A stretch of DNA of 48,345 nucleotides from the NCBI GenBank assembly GCA_029820995.1, contig JALGUG010000012.1, forward strand, positions 1 to 48,345. Direction: 5' to 3'. Source of the stretch: Candidatus Zipacnadia bacterium (lineage in GTDB: Bacteria > Armatimonadota > Zipacnadia > JALGUG01). The stretch's first letter is position 1, and each line of letters begins with the position of its first letter. The notes beneath the pieces were generated by a model. That model did not search any database and had not been told where the DNA came from. It saw only the letters and a list, made by a program, of their open reading frames with translations. The position numbers and the translations under genes were made by a program. Positions 17,682 through 26,655 of this stretch are shown piece after piece.

Positions 17682-18803
17682 TCACAAGGTCTTCAGCACG
17701 TATTCCAGCGCGCCCAGGAACAGCAGCACGTTGTTCTTGGTGGACGAGTGGCCCATCAACCCGACCCGCCAAACGCGCCCCTTCAGCGGCCCCAAGCCGC
17801 CGCCGATCTCCAGGTTGAACTCCTCCAGCAAGCGCCGGCGCACTGCAGCGTCATCTGCGCCACTGGGGATCTCCACGGCATTGAGCGACCACAGGCTCTC
17901 GTCCGGCCTCGGCAGCAGCTTCAAACCGATGCCCCGCAAGCCCTTCACCAGCGCCTCGTGATTGTCTCGATGCCGCGCCCAGCGCGCCTCTAATCCTTCC
18001 TCTTCAATAATCCGCAGCGCCTCATACAGGCCGTAGATCATGTTGACCGGAGCCGTATGGTGGTACTTGCGCTCCTGGCCCCAGTACTGTTGCAGCATCG
18101 TCAAGTCCAGATACCAACTTGGAACCTTGGTCTTCCGCCTTCGTAGCGCCGCTACGGCACGCTTGCCGAACGAGATCGGCGCCAGTCCCGGCGGACAGCT
18201 CAAGCACTTCTGTGTCCCGGAGTAGACCGCATCAATCTCCCACTCGTCCACGCACACCGGGTGCCCGCCCAGCGACGTTACCGTGTCTACCACCAGCAGC
18301 GCGCCGGCGTCGTGCGTTAGCTCCGAGATCTCTTCCAGCGGCTGCAGCACTCCCGTCGAGGTTTCTGCGTGCACGATCCCCACCAGCTTCGTCCGCCCCC
18401 GGCGTAGTGCCTTACGCACCTGCTTCGGATCAATGGCCCGCCCCCACTCCGCCTCCACCCGCACCAGCTCGCCCCCGCAGCGTTCCACGATATCGGACAT
18501 CCGCTCGCCGAACACGCCGTTGACCCCGATGACACAGCGGTCGCCGGGCTCGATTAGGTTGACCAGGCAGGTCTCCATGCCCGCCGAGCCCGTGCCGGAG
18601 ATTGGAATCGTCAAGCGATTCCTGGTCTGGAACAGCCGGCGGAGCATCTTCTGCAGCTCGTCCATGATCCGCAGAAAATCCGGGTCGAGATGGCCGATGC
18701 ACGGTAGGGCCATTGCCTGCAACACGCGGGGCGGTACATTGCTGGGCCCCGGGCCCATCAGCACACGCGGCGTTGGGTTTAACGGGGGAGCGGTCGCGCT
18801 CAT
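17682..18803 (-). CDS. Class V aminotransferase, alanine/serine-glyoxylate type
   Basis: 373 residues. The ATG at 18803 is chosen because the GGAGGT site lies nine bases upstream of it but directly abuts the in-frame ATG at 18812. The protein has the fold-type I class V pattern of peroxisomal-type alanine-glyoxylate and serine-glyoxylate transaminases: [16 protein letters not shown] at the start, [27 protein letters not shown]173 ([10 protein letters not shown]) under the pyridine nitrogen, and the PLP lysine K199 in [14 protein letters not shown]. It is first in a three-gene unit with glycolate oxidase, so it would convert glyoxylate made by that enzyme into glycine. The amino donor (alanine or serine) cannot be read from the sequence. 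Confidence 0.9.
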   Translation of the reverse strand: MSATAPPLNPTPRVLMGPGPSNVPPRVLQAMALPCIGHLDPDFLRIMDELQKMLRRLFQTRNRLTIPISGTGSAGMETCLVNLIEPGDRCVIGVNGVFGERMSDIVERCGGELVRVEAEWGRAIDPKQVRKALRRGRTKLVGIVHAETSTGVLQPLEEISELTHDAGALLVVDTVTSLGGHPVCVDEWEIDAVYSGTQKCLSCPPGLAPISFGKRAVAALRRRKTKVPSWYLDLTMLQQYWGQERKYHHTAPVNMIYGLYEALRIIEEEGLEARWARHRDNHEALVKGLRGIGLKLLPRPDESLWSLNAVEIPSGADDAAVRRRLLEEFNLEIGGGLGPLKGRVWRVGLMGHSSTKNNVLLFLGALEYVLKTL

Positions 18804-18812
18804 GAATCTCAT

Positions 18813-18818
18813 ACCTCC
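18813..18818 (-). promoter_or_regulatory. Ribosome-binding site that decides the aminotransferase start
   Basis: GGAGGT on the minus strand ends directly at the in-frame ATG 18812 but is nine bases before the ATG at 18803, so the latter is the likely start. Confidence 0.75.
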
Positions 18819-19046
18819 CTCGAGACAGCGGCAATATGGGCGGCTCTAATCCCACGGCACAAGTACCACAGGCCACAGCCCCAAGATGGCCGGTCAGCAC
18901 GGCGATCTTTCGCCGGACTGGCATGCTCCGCCTTCACCGCGGGCGACGGAAACACCGGCGGCCCACTCGCAGAGGGAGGAATCCGTGACGGCCGCGACAC
19001 CGTCCGCCGCGGCCGCCCACATTCCGATCCAAGCCGTCAGGCATGT

Positions 19047-19451
19047 CTAGGACAAGGCTTGCTCCAGCAACTCCAGGAGCCTCTCGGTGTTGATCGGCTT
19101 GTCAATCCACCCTTGAATAGGTAGGAACTCCCCCGGCTGGTAGCTGCCGTCGGTCTGTTCGGGATAGAACTTGAGCTGGGTGTGCTCGTGAATCCCCGTT
19201 GCCAGGATGATGGGCACGTCCCGCAGGGCAGCGTCCTCCGCCTGCCGCAGCTTCCATACCAGATGGAAGCCCTCGGTACCGGTGGGCATCATCACGTCGG
19301 CTACGATCACATCCGGATGTTCCGCAGCGGCTACTTCCTCTGCTTCTGCAGCGTTTGAGGCCGTGCACACCTCGTACTGCCTGGCCTTGAGCGCCATCTC
19401 CAGCGCCCTCAGAATCGAGGGGTCATCATCAACCAGCAAAACCTTTGCCAT
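19047..19451 (-). CDS. Stand-alone response regulator receiver protein
   Basis: 134 residues from the ATG at 19451, with GGGAGG ten bases upstream; the longer frame lacks protein character. It is a single REC domain: acidic pair D8-D9, phospho-acceptor D52 (VIVADVMMPTG), T85 and K118 (WIDKPIN). The stretch between the threonine and the lysine is about ten residues longer than usual (HTQLKFYPEQT and PGEFLPIQG), an insertion next to the output face. With no DNA-binding domain it must act by protein contact. No histidine kinase is adjacent; the nearest is the CheA at 27925. It has its own good promoter at 19587-19615. Confidence 0.88.
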   Translation of the reverse strand: MAKVLLVDDDPSILRALEMALKARQYEVCTASNAAEAEEVAAAEHPDVIVADVMMPTGTEGFHLVWKLRQAEDAALRDVPIILATGIHEHTQLKFYPEQTDGSYQPGEFLPIQGWIDKPINTERLLELLEQALS

Positions 19452-19586
19452 CAGCCACCAACCTCCCAAACGCGAAGAAGTGTCCCACCCCGGGGGCACC
19501 GCGGTAGGCGGCAATTGCGCGCCGACAAGCGGGCCGCCGTGTCGTCCCGATTCCCCCAAACAAGCGGCGGAGGCGCGAACCGGGCC

Positions 19587-19615
19587 AGTATAGCTTGCGC
19601 CTGCCCCAAGGTCAA
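19587..19615 (-). promoter_or_regulatory. Sigma70 promoter of the stand-alone response regulator
   Basis: On the minus strand TTGACC (19610-19615) and TATACT (19587-19592) are spaced by exactly 17 bases, each matching consensus at five of six. The leader to the ATG at 19451 is about 130 bases. It lies in the 335-base gap 19452-19786, which otherwise holds no recognisable gene; the heparinase-like gene ends upstream at 19787. Confidence 0.7.
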
Positions 19616-19786
19616 CACCTGGTCCGACGGCGCACCTCAGAATGGTTCCATGATTCCTGTCGGAGGTCGCGACCGTCGTTGCTCGCTGGGGCTATGACCC
19701 GGCGCTAGATGTCCATCTCCGTCCGACGGTCAGGCGCCGGCTCCGAGCCCCGGTGGAAGCCGGCAGTGAGCCTTCCTGCGCACGCT

Positions 19787-22700
19787 TCAAGATGAGCCGT
19801 GCCACACGAGTGTAGCTACCGCGCTGCCCTCCTCGAGGTCGAGGACCGGCCGCTGGTCGTCAATCTTGATCAGCTTCGCGGTCCCCGAGAGCTCCACTTC
19901 CTTCCGCCATGTGCGGGCCAGGTATACCTGTGTCGGCTGCTTGGCAGTCAGCCGGTACTCGACAGTGTCCTGGCGCGGGAAGCTCAACGCCACGCTCAAC
20001 GGCGCCGAGGCGTTGAACAGGGCCTCGCCGCCGAGCGCGATGCGTGTGCCGGAGCAGAAGCCGAGAGATAGCGGGCGCTCCTTTTCGAGCAGCAGCCACG
20101 CGAAGGCGGCATCGGTAGCAATCCCGCCGCCGGTGCTGGGCCGGCCCTGGCGCCCGAAGATGAGTACATCCGTGTTGTCGCCGTGCGCGATCGTGACCAC
20201 CCGCGCCTCAGCCGGTCCGCTGCGGGCCTGCTCGATCTGCCACGGCACGTCCTCCGGCCGGTGAGCCGCCGGGCCCTGCATGGGCTGGAACACGATGCCG
20301 GACAGGCCGAGGTAGAAGTTCGTGGCGCGCTCGTTCTTGCCCACGAGCGTAGCCGTCATGCGGTGGGGCCCCTCAGTCAGGTTGGCCAGGCCGAGGAGTA
20401 CGTCGGTTTGCAGACGAGGGCGCTCATCGTACGCGTCCACGGGCTCGCCCAGGGGCCGGCCGTCTAGGCTCCATTGATAGATGCCGTAGGAGGAGTAGGT
20501 CATCTGCGACAGGAGAACCTTGTACTCGCCCGGTGCGTTCACGGACAGGTGAAACACCACCTGGTCGCCCGGCTCGGTCCCTCGGAAGAAGAGCAGATCT
20601 TGCTCCGGCAAGAGTTGAACCTCGCGGCTCGTCGCCGGGGCCTTAAGGCGGAGCAGTTCCTCGGCGACGTACGCGTTGGGATCGTCGGCCAGGCGTTCGG
20701 GCCGCACGAGCAGCATGAACTCCGCTCGGCGCGTCTTCTCGGGCGGCTCGATGATGGCGTACCGGCCGTACTTCTCCGGATCGGGCGCTTCCGCGACCTG
20801 AACGAAGGCACGCTGCGGCGCTAGAATGTCCACGCGCGCCAGGCAGCGGGACCGGGTGAACTGCAGCCGCGCGTGCTCCTCCCGTTGGTCCACGCCGGCG
20901 TCCATGCCGTTGATTAGGATGCGCCCCCGGAGGCTGGCGTGCAGGAGAGAACTGAACATCCGCGGTGCCTCCGCCGCCTCGAGCTCATCGCGAATCAGGA
21001 AGTAGTGCGGCCGAACATACGCGATGCGGCGTAGGAAGCTGCTCACTAGGCCGGGTTCATACGCGTCGGCCGCCTGGCCGGCCACGTAGTCCACTCGCGG
21101 CGAGCTGTAGAAATCAACGATCTTCCCTCCGCCCAAGCGTGTCTGGCCCTGCCCGTCCACCAGGATCGTGTTGTGGCCGCGCGATCCGGCCGTGAACTCC
21201 GCCAGCTCGGACGTGGAGGAATTGCGCAGTCCCGGATCGGCCAGGAGCGTCTGCCCGGCCACGTTGAGGATAAAGTCGTTCTGGGCGCGGTGATTGTGCC
21301 GGGTGTCCGAGGAGCTGCTCACGAAGGCCAGCAACGTTCCGTCCTCGCTCCAATCCGAGCGGAGTGCAGCCCACCCGATGCGGGGGAACGCGCGGGAAGG
21401 CGGCAGGTCGGTGGGAGCATCCGGCAGGACCTGTGGGCGGCCGAGAACCTCGCGATAGAAATCACGGCGGTCGTTGAGGCCGGTGGCCTGAAGATACCAG
21501 GCTGCCAGGCCGTCTTGGAACTCGCGCGCCACGGCGTTCATGGTGATGAACCAGCCGAGGCCACCGGAATGGTCCTCGAAGTTGACGTTGTGCTGGAATC
21601 CGGGCAGGAGGAAGTAGGTAGCCAGATAGGGCGCCACATCATGCAGATACGGGTGGCGGAGCACGCTGGAATCGCCGGTGACGCGATTGAGGGCGTCGGC
21701 GAACAGGGCGGCATGGTCCACGGCGAACGCGTCATAGCCGAGGCCGGCAGTGCGCGGTGAGCGCAGGCGGTCGTCCAGGTACCAGAGGAAGTAATTCTTG
21801 GCCAGCGTGAGATACTGGGGCCCGTCGGGATCGCTATCCAGGAGATTGAGTGCCGTCAGGCCGAGCGCGGCGTTGCGCACGACGGTGAAGCTGTCGTCGC
21901 TCCGGGCGAGCGCCTGCGGGATCATCGGCCCCAGAGCATTGCGGCGCAGAGCCCGCTCAATGCGGCGGCGCTCCTCGGGTTGAAGCTGATCGTAGAGCGC
22001 ATCGTACACAACGCACACGCCCATTGCCAGATGGGCAGTGGACCAGGACACGGCGGCCTCTTCAGGGTCCGTCCAGGCGGGCCAAGCGGCCAGGGCGAGC
22101 ACATACTCCCGAGCGCGCTGCGCATACCGTTCATCGTCAGTCGCAAGGTAGGCCACCACGAGATCCTGCAGACGTCCCTCCAGGGACCGACTCATCGCGG
22201 TCCAGTACGGGTACGGGCGCCTGCTGTGCCATCCGGCGGGCGGAGCGAGCCGGCCGGGCATCCGGGGCGGCAGGTCGAAGGCGATCTGGGCGCCGCCGTA
22301 GTAATCAACCGAGAACTTGGTCTCCGACAGAAGCCGTTCCGCACGGAAACCGGACCGGCGTAGCCGAGGCAGGGAGTCCCGGGTCAGCAGGACACGAGGA
22401 CGTCCCGCGGGGCGGACCTCCCAGCTTTCGGATTGCAGTTCCTCCTCGGACAACCGCAGGTCGTCGAAGACCGCCGAACCGGTGTTGGCCGTGGGTGAAT
22501 GTAACAGCAAACGCACCCGAGTTGTGTCCGGCGGCGCCACAGTGTCCAGCTCAACACGCACCCAGTCCGAGTGAGCCGGGCAGACCGCGGTCGCGCCGGC
22601 GAGCCGAGCGGCCTGGGCGTCGTAGAACTCGAGGTATAAGTAGAAGGTGCCGCGTTCCAGCCGCACAAATCCCGTGACGTGGTAGAGGGCCAGCGGTCGC

Positions 22701-22981
22701 GCGGGGGCCAGGTCCGACAGCAGTCCGGCAGCCTCCGTTGTGCTGCGGTCGGCGAGGCGCAAGGCATTGCGGCCGCTATGAGCATCGGGAATGAGCGAGA
22801 CCTCGCCGGCGCCCCACGGGAACCAGCGGTCCGGTTGGCCGTCTTGATCCGCGTCGGCCTCGAAGCCGCCGTTGGGCAACAGGTCCTGCGGGGCCACTAA
22901 TTGAGCGCAGGCGATTAGCCATGTCGCGGCCAGGGCCGGCACCCAGCGCCAGGAACCACTGCCGCGGCCGGAACAAGGCAT
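19787..22981 (-). CDS. Secreted heparinase II/III-like protein
   Basis: About 1064 residues from the ATG at 22981 (GGGGAG just upstream; GTG 23014 is a weaker alternative). The signal peptide ends near LVAPQD. Then comes a galactose-binding-like beta-sandwich (about 35-185; LLPNGGFEADADQDGQPDRW), an (alpha/alpha) toroid (about 215-520; YPYWTAMSRSLEGRLQDLV, VSWSTAHLAMGVCVVYDALY), and a heparinase II/III-type beta-sandwich (about 545-750; SDTRHNHRAQNDFILNVAG, GHNTILVDGQGQ). Further C-terminal beta domains follow. Polysaccharide lyases of this architecture cleave uronic-acid polymers such as heparin, alginate or oligo-alginate. The histidines in RHNHRAQND and GHNT fit a metal or catalytic site. 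Substrate unknown; the C-terminal 300 residues I do not recognise. Confidence 0.85.
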   Translation of the reverse strand: MPCSGRGSGSWRWVPALAATWLIACAQLVAPQDLLPNGGFEADADQDGQPDRWFPWGAGEVSLIPDAHSGRNALRLADRSTTEAAGLLSDLAPARPLALYHVTGFVRLERGTFYLYLEFYDAQAARLAGATAVCPAHSDWVRVELDTVAPPDTTRVRLLLHSPTANTGSAVFDDLRLSEEELQSESWEVRPAGRPRVLLTRDSLPRLRRSGFRAERLLSETKFSVDYYGGAQIAFDLPPRMPGRLAPPAGWHSRRPYPYWTAMSRSLEGRLQDLVVAYLATDDERYAQRAREYVLALAAWPAWTDPEEAAVSWSTAHLAMGVCVVYDALYDQLQPEERRRIERALRRNALGPMIPQALARSDDSFTVVRNAALGLTALNLLDSDPDGPQYLTLAKNYFLWYLDDRLRSPRTAGLGYDAFAVDHAALFADALNRVTGDSSVLRHPYLHDVAPYLATYFLLPGFQHNVNFEDHSGGLGWFITMNAVAREFQDGLAAWYLQATGLNDRRDFYREVLGRPQVLPDAPTDLPPSRAFPRIGWAALRSDWSEDGTLLAFVSSSSDTRHNHRAQNDFILNVAGQTLLADPGLRNSSTSELAEFTAGSRGHNTILVDGQGQTRLGGGKIVDFYSSPRVDYVAGQAADAYEPGLVSSFLRRIAYVRPHYFLIRDELEAAEAPRMFSSLLHASLRGRILINGMDAGVDQREEHARLQFTRSRCLARVDILAPQRAFVQVAEAPDPEKYGRYAIIEPPEKTRRAEFMLLVRPERLADDPNAYVAEELLRLKAPATSREVQLLPEQDLLFFRGTEPGDQVVFHLSVNAPGEYKVLLSQMTYSSYGIYQWSLDGRPLGEPVDAYDERPRLQTDVLLGLANLTEGPHRMTATLVGKNERATNFYLGLSGIVFQPMQGPAAHRPEDVPWQIEQARSGPAEARVVTIAHGDNTDVLIFGRQGRPSTGGGIATDAAFAWLLLEKERPLSLGFCSGTRIALGGEALFNASAPLSVALSFPRQDTVEYRLTAKQPTQVYLARTWRKEVELSGTAKLIKIDDQRPVLDLEEGSAVATLVWHGSS

Positions 22982-23225
22982 AATGCTCCCCTTTGAGCTG
23001 CACCGAAACTCCACTAACTTCCTGTTTCGCAGGCCGGGCAGTGTTTCCTTCTCCGGCGAACGCAGTCAGGCTATCGGGACCGAGGAGCAGAAGCACGGTA
23101 TGAGTTCGGGTCGGCCGAGCGGGACGAAAAGGTGGTCACTTCGCACATCATGCAGGTCTGGAAGGCTCGGAGCGCGAATCACCCAAGACTATGGCGGGGG
23201 CGCAGCCGTCACTGGTAAGAAGACA

Positions 23226-23609
23226 ATGAAGGCAGAGCTGCGGGAGCTGATCAGGCGGTGCATTGACTCGCGGGTCAAACTGGATGTTGCGCTGTTTTAT
23301 CAGGCGAACCCGGCGACCGCTGACACCGCGGAGGGTGTGGCGCTGCGCATCTATCGCGAGGTCGAGGAGGTGCGCTCTGGGCTGGCCGAGCTGACAGCGG
23401 CGGGACTGCTGACGGAAGTGGCCCTCGGACGAGGACGGTATGTGATCTACTCGCTCACGAAAGACGCAGCGCTGCGGCAGCTTCTGGCAGACCTGAGCTG
23501 GAGTTATCACTACAGCGCCGAGGATCGGCGAGAGATTACGCACTTGATCGTCGAGCGTCAGCGCGCGAGGCGGCGGGCCCAGGATCCGGAGGCCCCAGAC
23601 GATGGCTAG
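23226..23609 (+). CDS. Winged-helix-like DNA-binding protein, first gene of the KaiC/Che operon
   Basis: 127 residues from the ATG at 23226; the upstream site is poor (GGTAAGAAG), and an ATG near 23100 in the same frame would add about 42 low-complexity residues. The sequence MKAELRELIRRCIDSRVKLD starts a helix, then a segment like a winged helix (ALRIYREVEEVRSGLAELTAAGLL, and the wing VALGRGRYVIYSLTKDAALR) follows, and the protein ends in a basic tail (ERQRARRRAQD). This is like the wHTH often found ahead of KaiC-type genes. It overlaps the KaiC fusion gene by eight bases, so the two are translated together. A transcriptional regulator or an adaptor between KaiC and DNA is likely; the target is unknown. 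Confidence 0.72.
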   Translation: MKAELRELIRRCIDSRVKLDVALFYQANPATADTAEGVALRIYREVEEVRSGLAELTAAGLLTEVALGRGRYVIYSLTKDAALRQLLADLSWSYHYSAEDRREITHLIVERQRARRRAQDPEAPDDG

Positions 23610-26238
23610 GACGGTGGCGACGCACGTACCGGGGTTGGACGAGGCGCTGTGCGGAGGCTTGCGGGAGGGCGCGTGCGTCTTGGTCGAGGGCGTACCCGGG
23701 ACCGGCAAGACGACCCTCGGTCTGCAGTTCGTGTACGCGGGTGCCCAGCGTGACGAGCCGGGCCTGGTGATCACGTTCGAGCAGTTTGCCGACCAAATTT
23801 ACGAGGATGCGCTCAGCTTCGGCTGGGACCTGCAGGCGCTGGAACGGGCCAATATGCTGCGCGTGGTTCCCACTTCCCCCGACGTGCTGCTGCAACAGCT
23901 CAGTGAGACCGATAGCCCCCTCAGCCAGGCGATCTTGGAGCTGAGGGTTCAGCGCGTCGTGATTGACAGCGTGTCTCACCTGGCGCAGTTGACCGACGAT
24001 ATGGCCGCTCTCCGGCAGCACGTGTACGGTCTGCGGAACGCGCTACGACGGCTTGAGTTGACCGCTCTGTTGACCAAGGAGCTCGATTCGGCGGCTGTGG
24101 ATGTTGTGCCCTTCGAAGAGTACCTGGTTGATACCGTGATTCGACTGACCTACGAGGTGGGACCGGATCGCCGCCGCCGGCGTCACCTGGAGGTGGTCAA
24201 GTCTCGGGGGCAAGACCATGTTGCGGGGAAGCATGGTTTGGTCCTGGGCGCGTCCGGGGCGCGCATCTATCCTCGCCACCAGCCGCGGCCGGTGGCGGAG
24301 CTGGTTCCGGCAGAAGTGCCGCCGCCGGAGCGATTGGCCACAGGCGTGGAGGGCCTCGACCAGATGCTCGGCGGAGGACTGCCGCGCGGCGCGACACTCC
24401 TGGTGGCCGGCAGCGCCGGCGTGGGCAAGACCAGTCTGGCGGTCCAGTTCCTGGCAGCCGGGGCGGCAGTGGCCGAGCGGGGACTGCTGGTCAGCTTCGA
24501 GGAGCGGCCGGCGAAGGTGGTGCGGCTGGCCGCCGGATACGGCATTGACCTGGAGGCTCTGTCCGAGCAGAAGCTGCTTCGCGTGCGGCACTACTCCCCG
24601 CTTGCCTTGGACGCCGAGCGCCTTGTCTGCGAACTGAAGGAGCAACTCGCCGCCTTTGAGCCCGCTCGCGTGGTGGTGGACGGACTGGTGGACCTGCAGC
24701 TCGCCTTCGTGGAGCCTACCGTGACCGCCGCGACGATCCGTGCGATCGTCGAGTGCTTGGAAGACCGCGGCGTCACCGCGGTGCTCACCACGGAGATCCC
24801 GGAGCTGTTCGGACACGGGCAGGTAACGGACAAACACGTGTCGGTGCTGGTGGACGGGATCGTCCTGATGAAGTACCTGGAGCTGGAGAGCGAGGTGCAG
24901 CGGGCGCTGTCGGTGCTCAAGATGCGCGGCAGCGATCACGACAAGTCCATTCGGCGCTATACGATTGACAGCGGCGGGATTCGCGTAGCTACCCGGTTCG
25001 AAGGGGCCGAAGGCGTCTTGGCCGGGATGCCCCGAACCGTGAATGTGAACCTCTCGGCCTACAGCCTGAGCGAAGTGGACGAGCAGGTCAACGCCGAACT
25101 GGTGGAGCGCTTCACACACCTGCACCCGACGGTCACCACGGTTCCGCTCCGGTTGCCGTACAATCCCGACGATGTGCTACACATGGTTACCGGGGCGCTC
25201 GCCGGCCCCAGCCGCCACCTGAGCGTGGTGCCGCTGTGCCTGTACTGGATGCCCGACGTGATCGATTCCGGCGCCTTAAGTCCCTTGAACGATCTCCTGT
25301 CGCCGGAGGAACGCGCCGAGTTCCTGCCCTACTTCATCGAGCCGGCTCTGCGGGAGGACAGGCTGTATGCGGTGCCCAGCATTGCTCTGTGCGGCGTTCT
25401 GCTGTACCGGCGGGATCTGCTGGAGAAATACGGCTTCGAGCCGCCCAAGACCTGGGATGACCTGGTGCAGCAGGCCCAGACCATTGTGGCCGGCGAGAAG
25501 CGGGATGACCTAATCGGATACCAGTTTCCCGGCTACCGGTACGAGGGACTGACCTGCACCTTCTTGGAGAACCTCTGGAGCAATGGCGGCGAGTTGTGGG
25601 ACGAGGCGGACGGTTTCAAGCTGGATTCGACGGCGGCGCTGGAGGCAGCCCAGCACCTGCATGATCTGATCCACCGTTATCAGATCACGCCTCCCAGCGT
25701 CACGACACTGGCGGGCGGGATGGCCAATCACGCCGACTTCGTGGCCGGCCGCACTGTCTTCCTGACGCTGCTGCCCAACGTGATGCAGATCGTCAATCAG
25801 CCCGACTGCCCGGTACGGGGACGCGTGGGTCTCGCGCCGCCGCCACGAGGTCCGTCGGGTACGACCAGCCACAGCTTCCTGGGCGGGTGGCACTACGCCG
25901 TGCCCAAGTCGGCGCGTGCGCCGCAGGCCGCGCGAGCCTTCATTCGGTTTATGACCGGGGCTGAGACGCAGAAATCGAAGGCCTTGGGCGGCGGGCCGCT
26001 GCCGACGCTGGAGGCGCTGTACCACGAGGCGGAGATTCTGGCGCGGAATCCGTACTATCCCGAACTGCGGGCGCTACTGGAGCGCAGCAAGCACCGGCAC
26101 GAGATCCCGCGCTACCTGGAGGTCTCCAAGGTGCTGCAGGTACACCTGGGCGAGCTCCTGGAGGGATCGCGTCGGCCCGCCGAAGCCTTGGAGGCCGCGG
26201 CCGTGGACCTGGCAGCGATCTCGCTCCGCGACCAGTAG
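23602..26238 (+). CDS. Double-domain KaiC-like ATPase fused to an ABC-type sugar-binding protein
   Basis: 878 residues in one uninterrupted frame. Domain CI-like (about 5-230): Walker A GVPGTGKT (30-37), FEQ (59-61) where KaiC has FEE, Walker B aspartate D122. Domain CII-like (about 243-465): Walker A GSAGVGKT (270-277), catalytic E300-E301, D360, and VTDKHVSV (408-415), where KaiC's phospho-threonine 426 and serine 431 are kept (T409, S414) but threonine 432 is valine; then LKMRGSDHDKSIR. After GVLAG (471-475) comes a whole family-1 solute-binding protein (about 478-878): PDVIDSGALSPLNDLL, YAVPSIALCGVLLYRRDLL, TWDDLVQQA, RYEGLTCTFLENLWSNGGE and GGWHYAVPKSA, closest to trehalose/maltose-binding proteins. 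The binding module follows cytoplasmic ATPase domains without any signal or TM segment, so it should sit in the cytoplasm. No ABC permease lies nearby. A sugar-gated KaiC is my inference. Confidence 0.93.
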   Translation: MARTVATHVPGLDEALCGGLREGACVLVEGVPGTGKTTLGLQFVYAGAQRDEPGLVITFEQFADQIYEDALSFGWDLQALERANMLRVVPTSPDVLLQQLSETDSPLSQAILELRVQRVVIDSVSHLAQLTDDMAALRQHVYGLRNALRRLELTALLTKELDSAAVDVVPFEEYLVDTVIRLTYEVGPDRRRRRHLEVVKSRGQDHVAGKHGLVLGASGARIYPRHQPRPVAELVPAEVPPPERLATGVEGLDQMLGGGLPRGATLLVAGSAGVGKTSLAVQFLAAGAAVAERGLLVSFEERPAKVVRLAAGYGIDLEALSEQKLLRVRHYSPLALDAERLVCELKEQLAAFEPARVVVDGLVDLQLAFVEPTVTAATIRAIVECLEDRGVTAVLTTEIPELFGHGQVTDKHVSVLVDGIVLMKYLELESEVQRALSVLKMRGSDHDKSIRRYTIDSGGIRVATRFEGAEGVLAGMPRTVNVNLSAYSLSEVDEQVNAELVERFTHLHPTVTTVPLRLPYNPDDVLHMVTGALAGPSRHLSVVPLCLYWMPDVIDSGALSPLNDLLSPEERAEFLPYFIEPALREDRLYAVPSIALCGVLLYRRDLLEKYGFEPPKTWDDLVQQAQTIVAGEKRDDLIGYQFPGYRYEGLTCTFLENLWSNGGELWDEADGFKLDSTAALEAAQHLHDLIHRYQITPPSVTTLAGGMANHADFVAGRTVFLTLLPNVMQIVNQPDCPVRGRVGLAPPPRGPSGTTSHSFLGGWHYAVPKSARAPQAARAFIRFMTGAETQKSKALGGGPLPTLEALYHEAEILARNPYYPELRALLERSKHRHEIPRYLEVSKVLQVHLGELLEGSRRPAEALEAAAVDLAAISLRDQ

Positions 26239-26268
26239 CTTCCGCGAGGCGCAGCAGAGGGCAGCACT

Positions 26269-26655
26269 ATGGCGGTGCGCAAGGTCCTCGTGGTGGACGA
26301 TTCGGAGACGATCCGCAGGATTGTCGCGACGACGCTGCGCGTCGGGGGCTACGAGGTGGCGCTGGCGTCGGACGGATCCAGCGCGATGAACCTGCTGGCC
26401 GCACAGGACTTTGACCTGGTAATCACGGATTTGATCATGCCAATCATGGACGGCCTGGGACTGATCTCGCGGATCAGAGCGGAGGATCGGCTGAAGGGCC
26501 TGCCAATCCTGGTGCTGACCACCGAGGGTGTGGAAACGGAGCGGCGGGCTTCACAGGAGGCCGGAGCGAACGAGTTCTTGGTCAAACCCTTTCATCCCCG
26601 CAGGCTGCTGGGAATGGTGCAGGAGTTGCTGGAGCACTCGACGACGAGCAGGTGA
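26269..26655 (+). CDS. CheY-like response regulator 1
   Basis: 128 residues, only a receiver domain. D10-D11 bind magnesium, D54 (LVITDLIMP) accepts phosphate, T84-T85 and K106 (FLVKPF) complete the switch, all as in CheY. AGAGGG precedes the ATG. Its stop TGA overlaps the GTG start of the chemoreceptor gene, so translation is coupled. With CheA in the same operon it is very likely a direct phosphorylation target; whether it acts on a motor, a KaiC or the winged-helix protein is unknown. Confidence 0.92.
   Translation: MAVRKVLVVDDSETIRRIVATTLRVGGYEVALASDGSSAMNLLAAQDFDLVITDLIMPIMDGLGLISRIRAEDRLKGLPILVLTTEGVETERRASQEAGANEFLVKPFHPRRLLGMVQELLEHSTTSR

Noticed and set aside
16411..17961. Long plus-strand open frame of 516 codons opposite the glycolate oxidase gene
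   Set aside because: It is rich in His, Gln and Arg, has no recognisable domain and lies antisense to a clearly real flavoprotein gene; it is a GC-rich shadow.
22993..23020. TTGAGC-16-TAACTT as promoter of the KaiC/Che operon
   Set aside because: Only seven of twelve consensus positions match, and it overlaps the divergent gene's start region; too weak to call.
24043..25125. Minus-strand open frame of 360 codons opposite the KaiC fusion gene
   Set aside because: His/Gln-rich low-complexity translation antisense to well-defined ATPase motifs; no ribosome site.
23602..26238. Search for ABC permease or ATPase genes that would make the sugar-binding module part of a transporter
   Set aside because: No permease with multiple TM helices or ABC ATPase signature is present on either side; the binding module is part of the KaiC chain.
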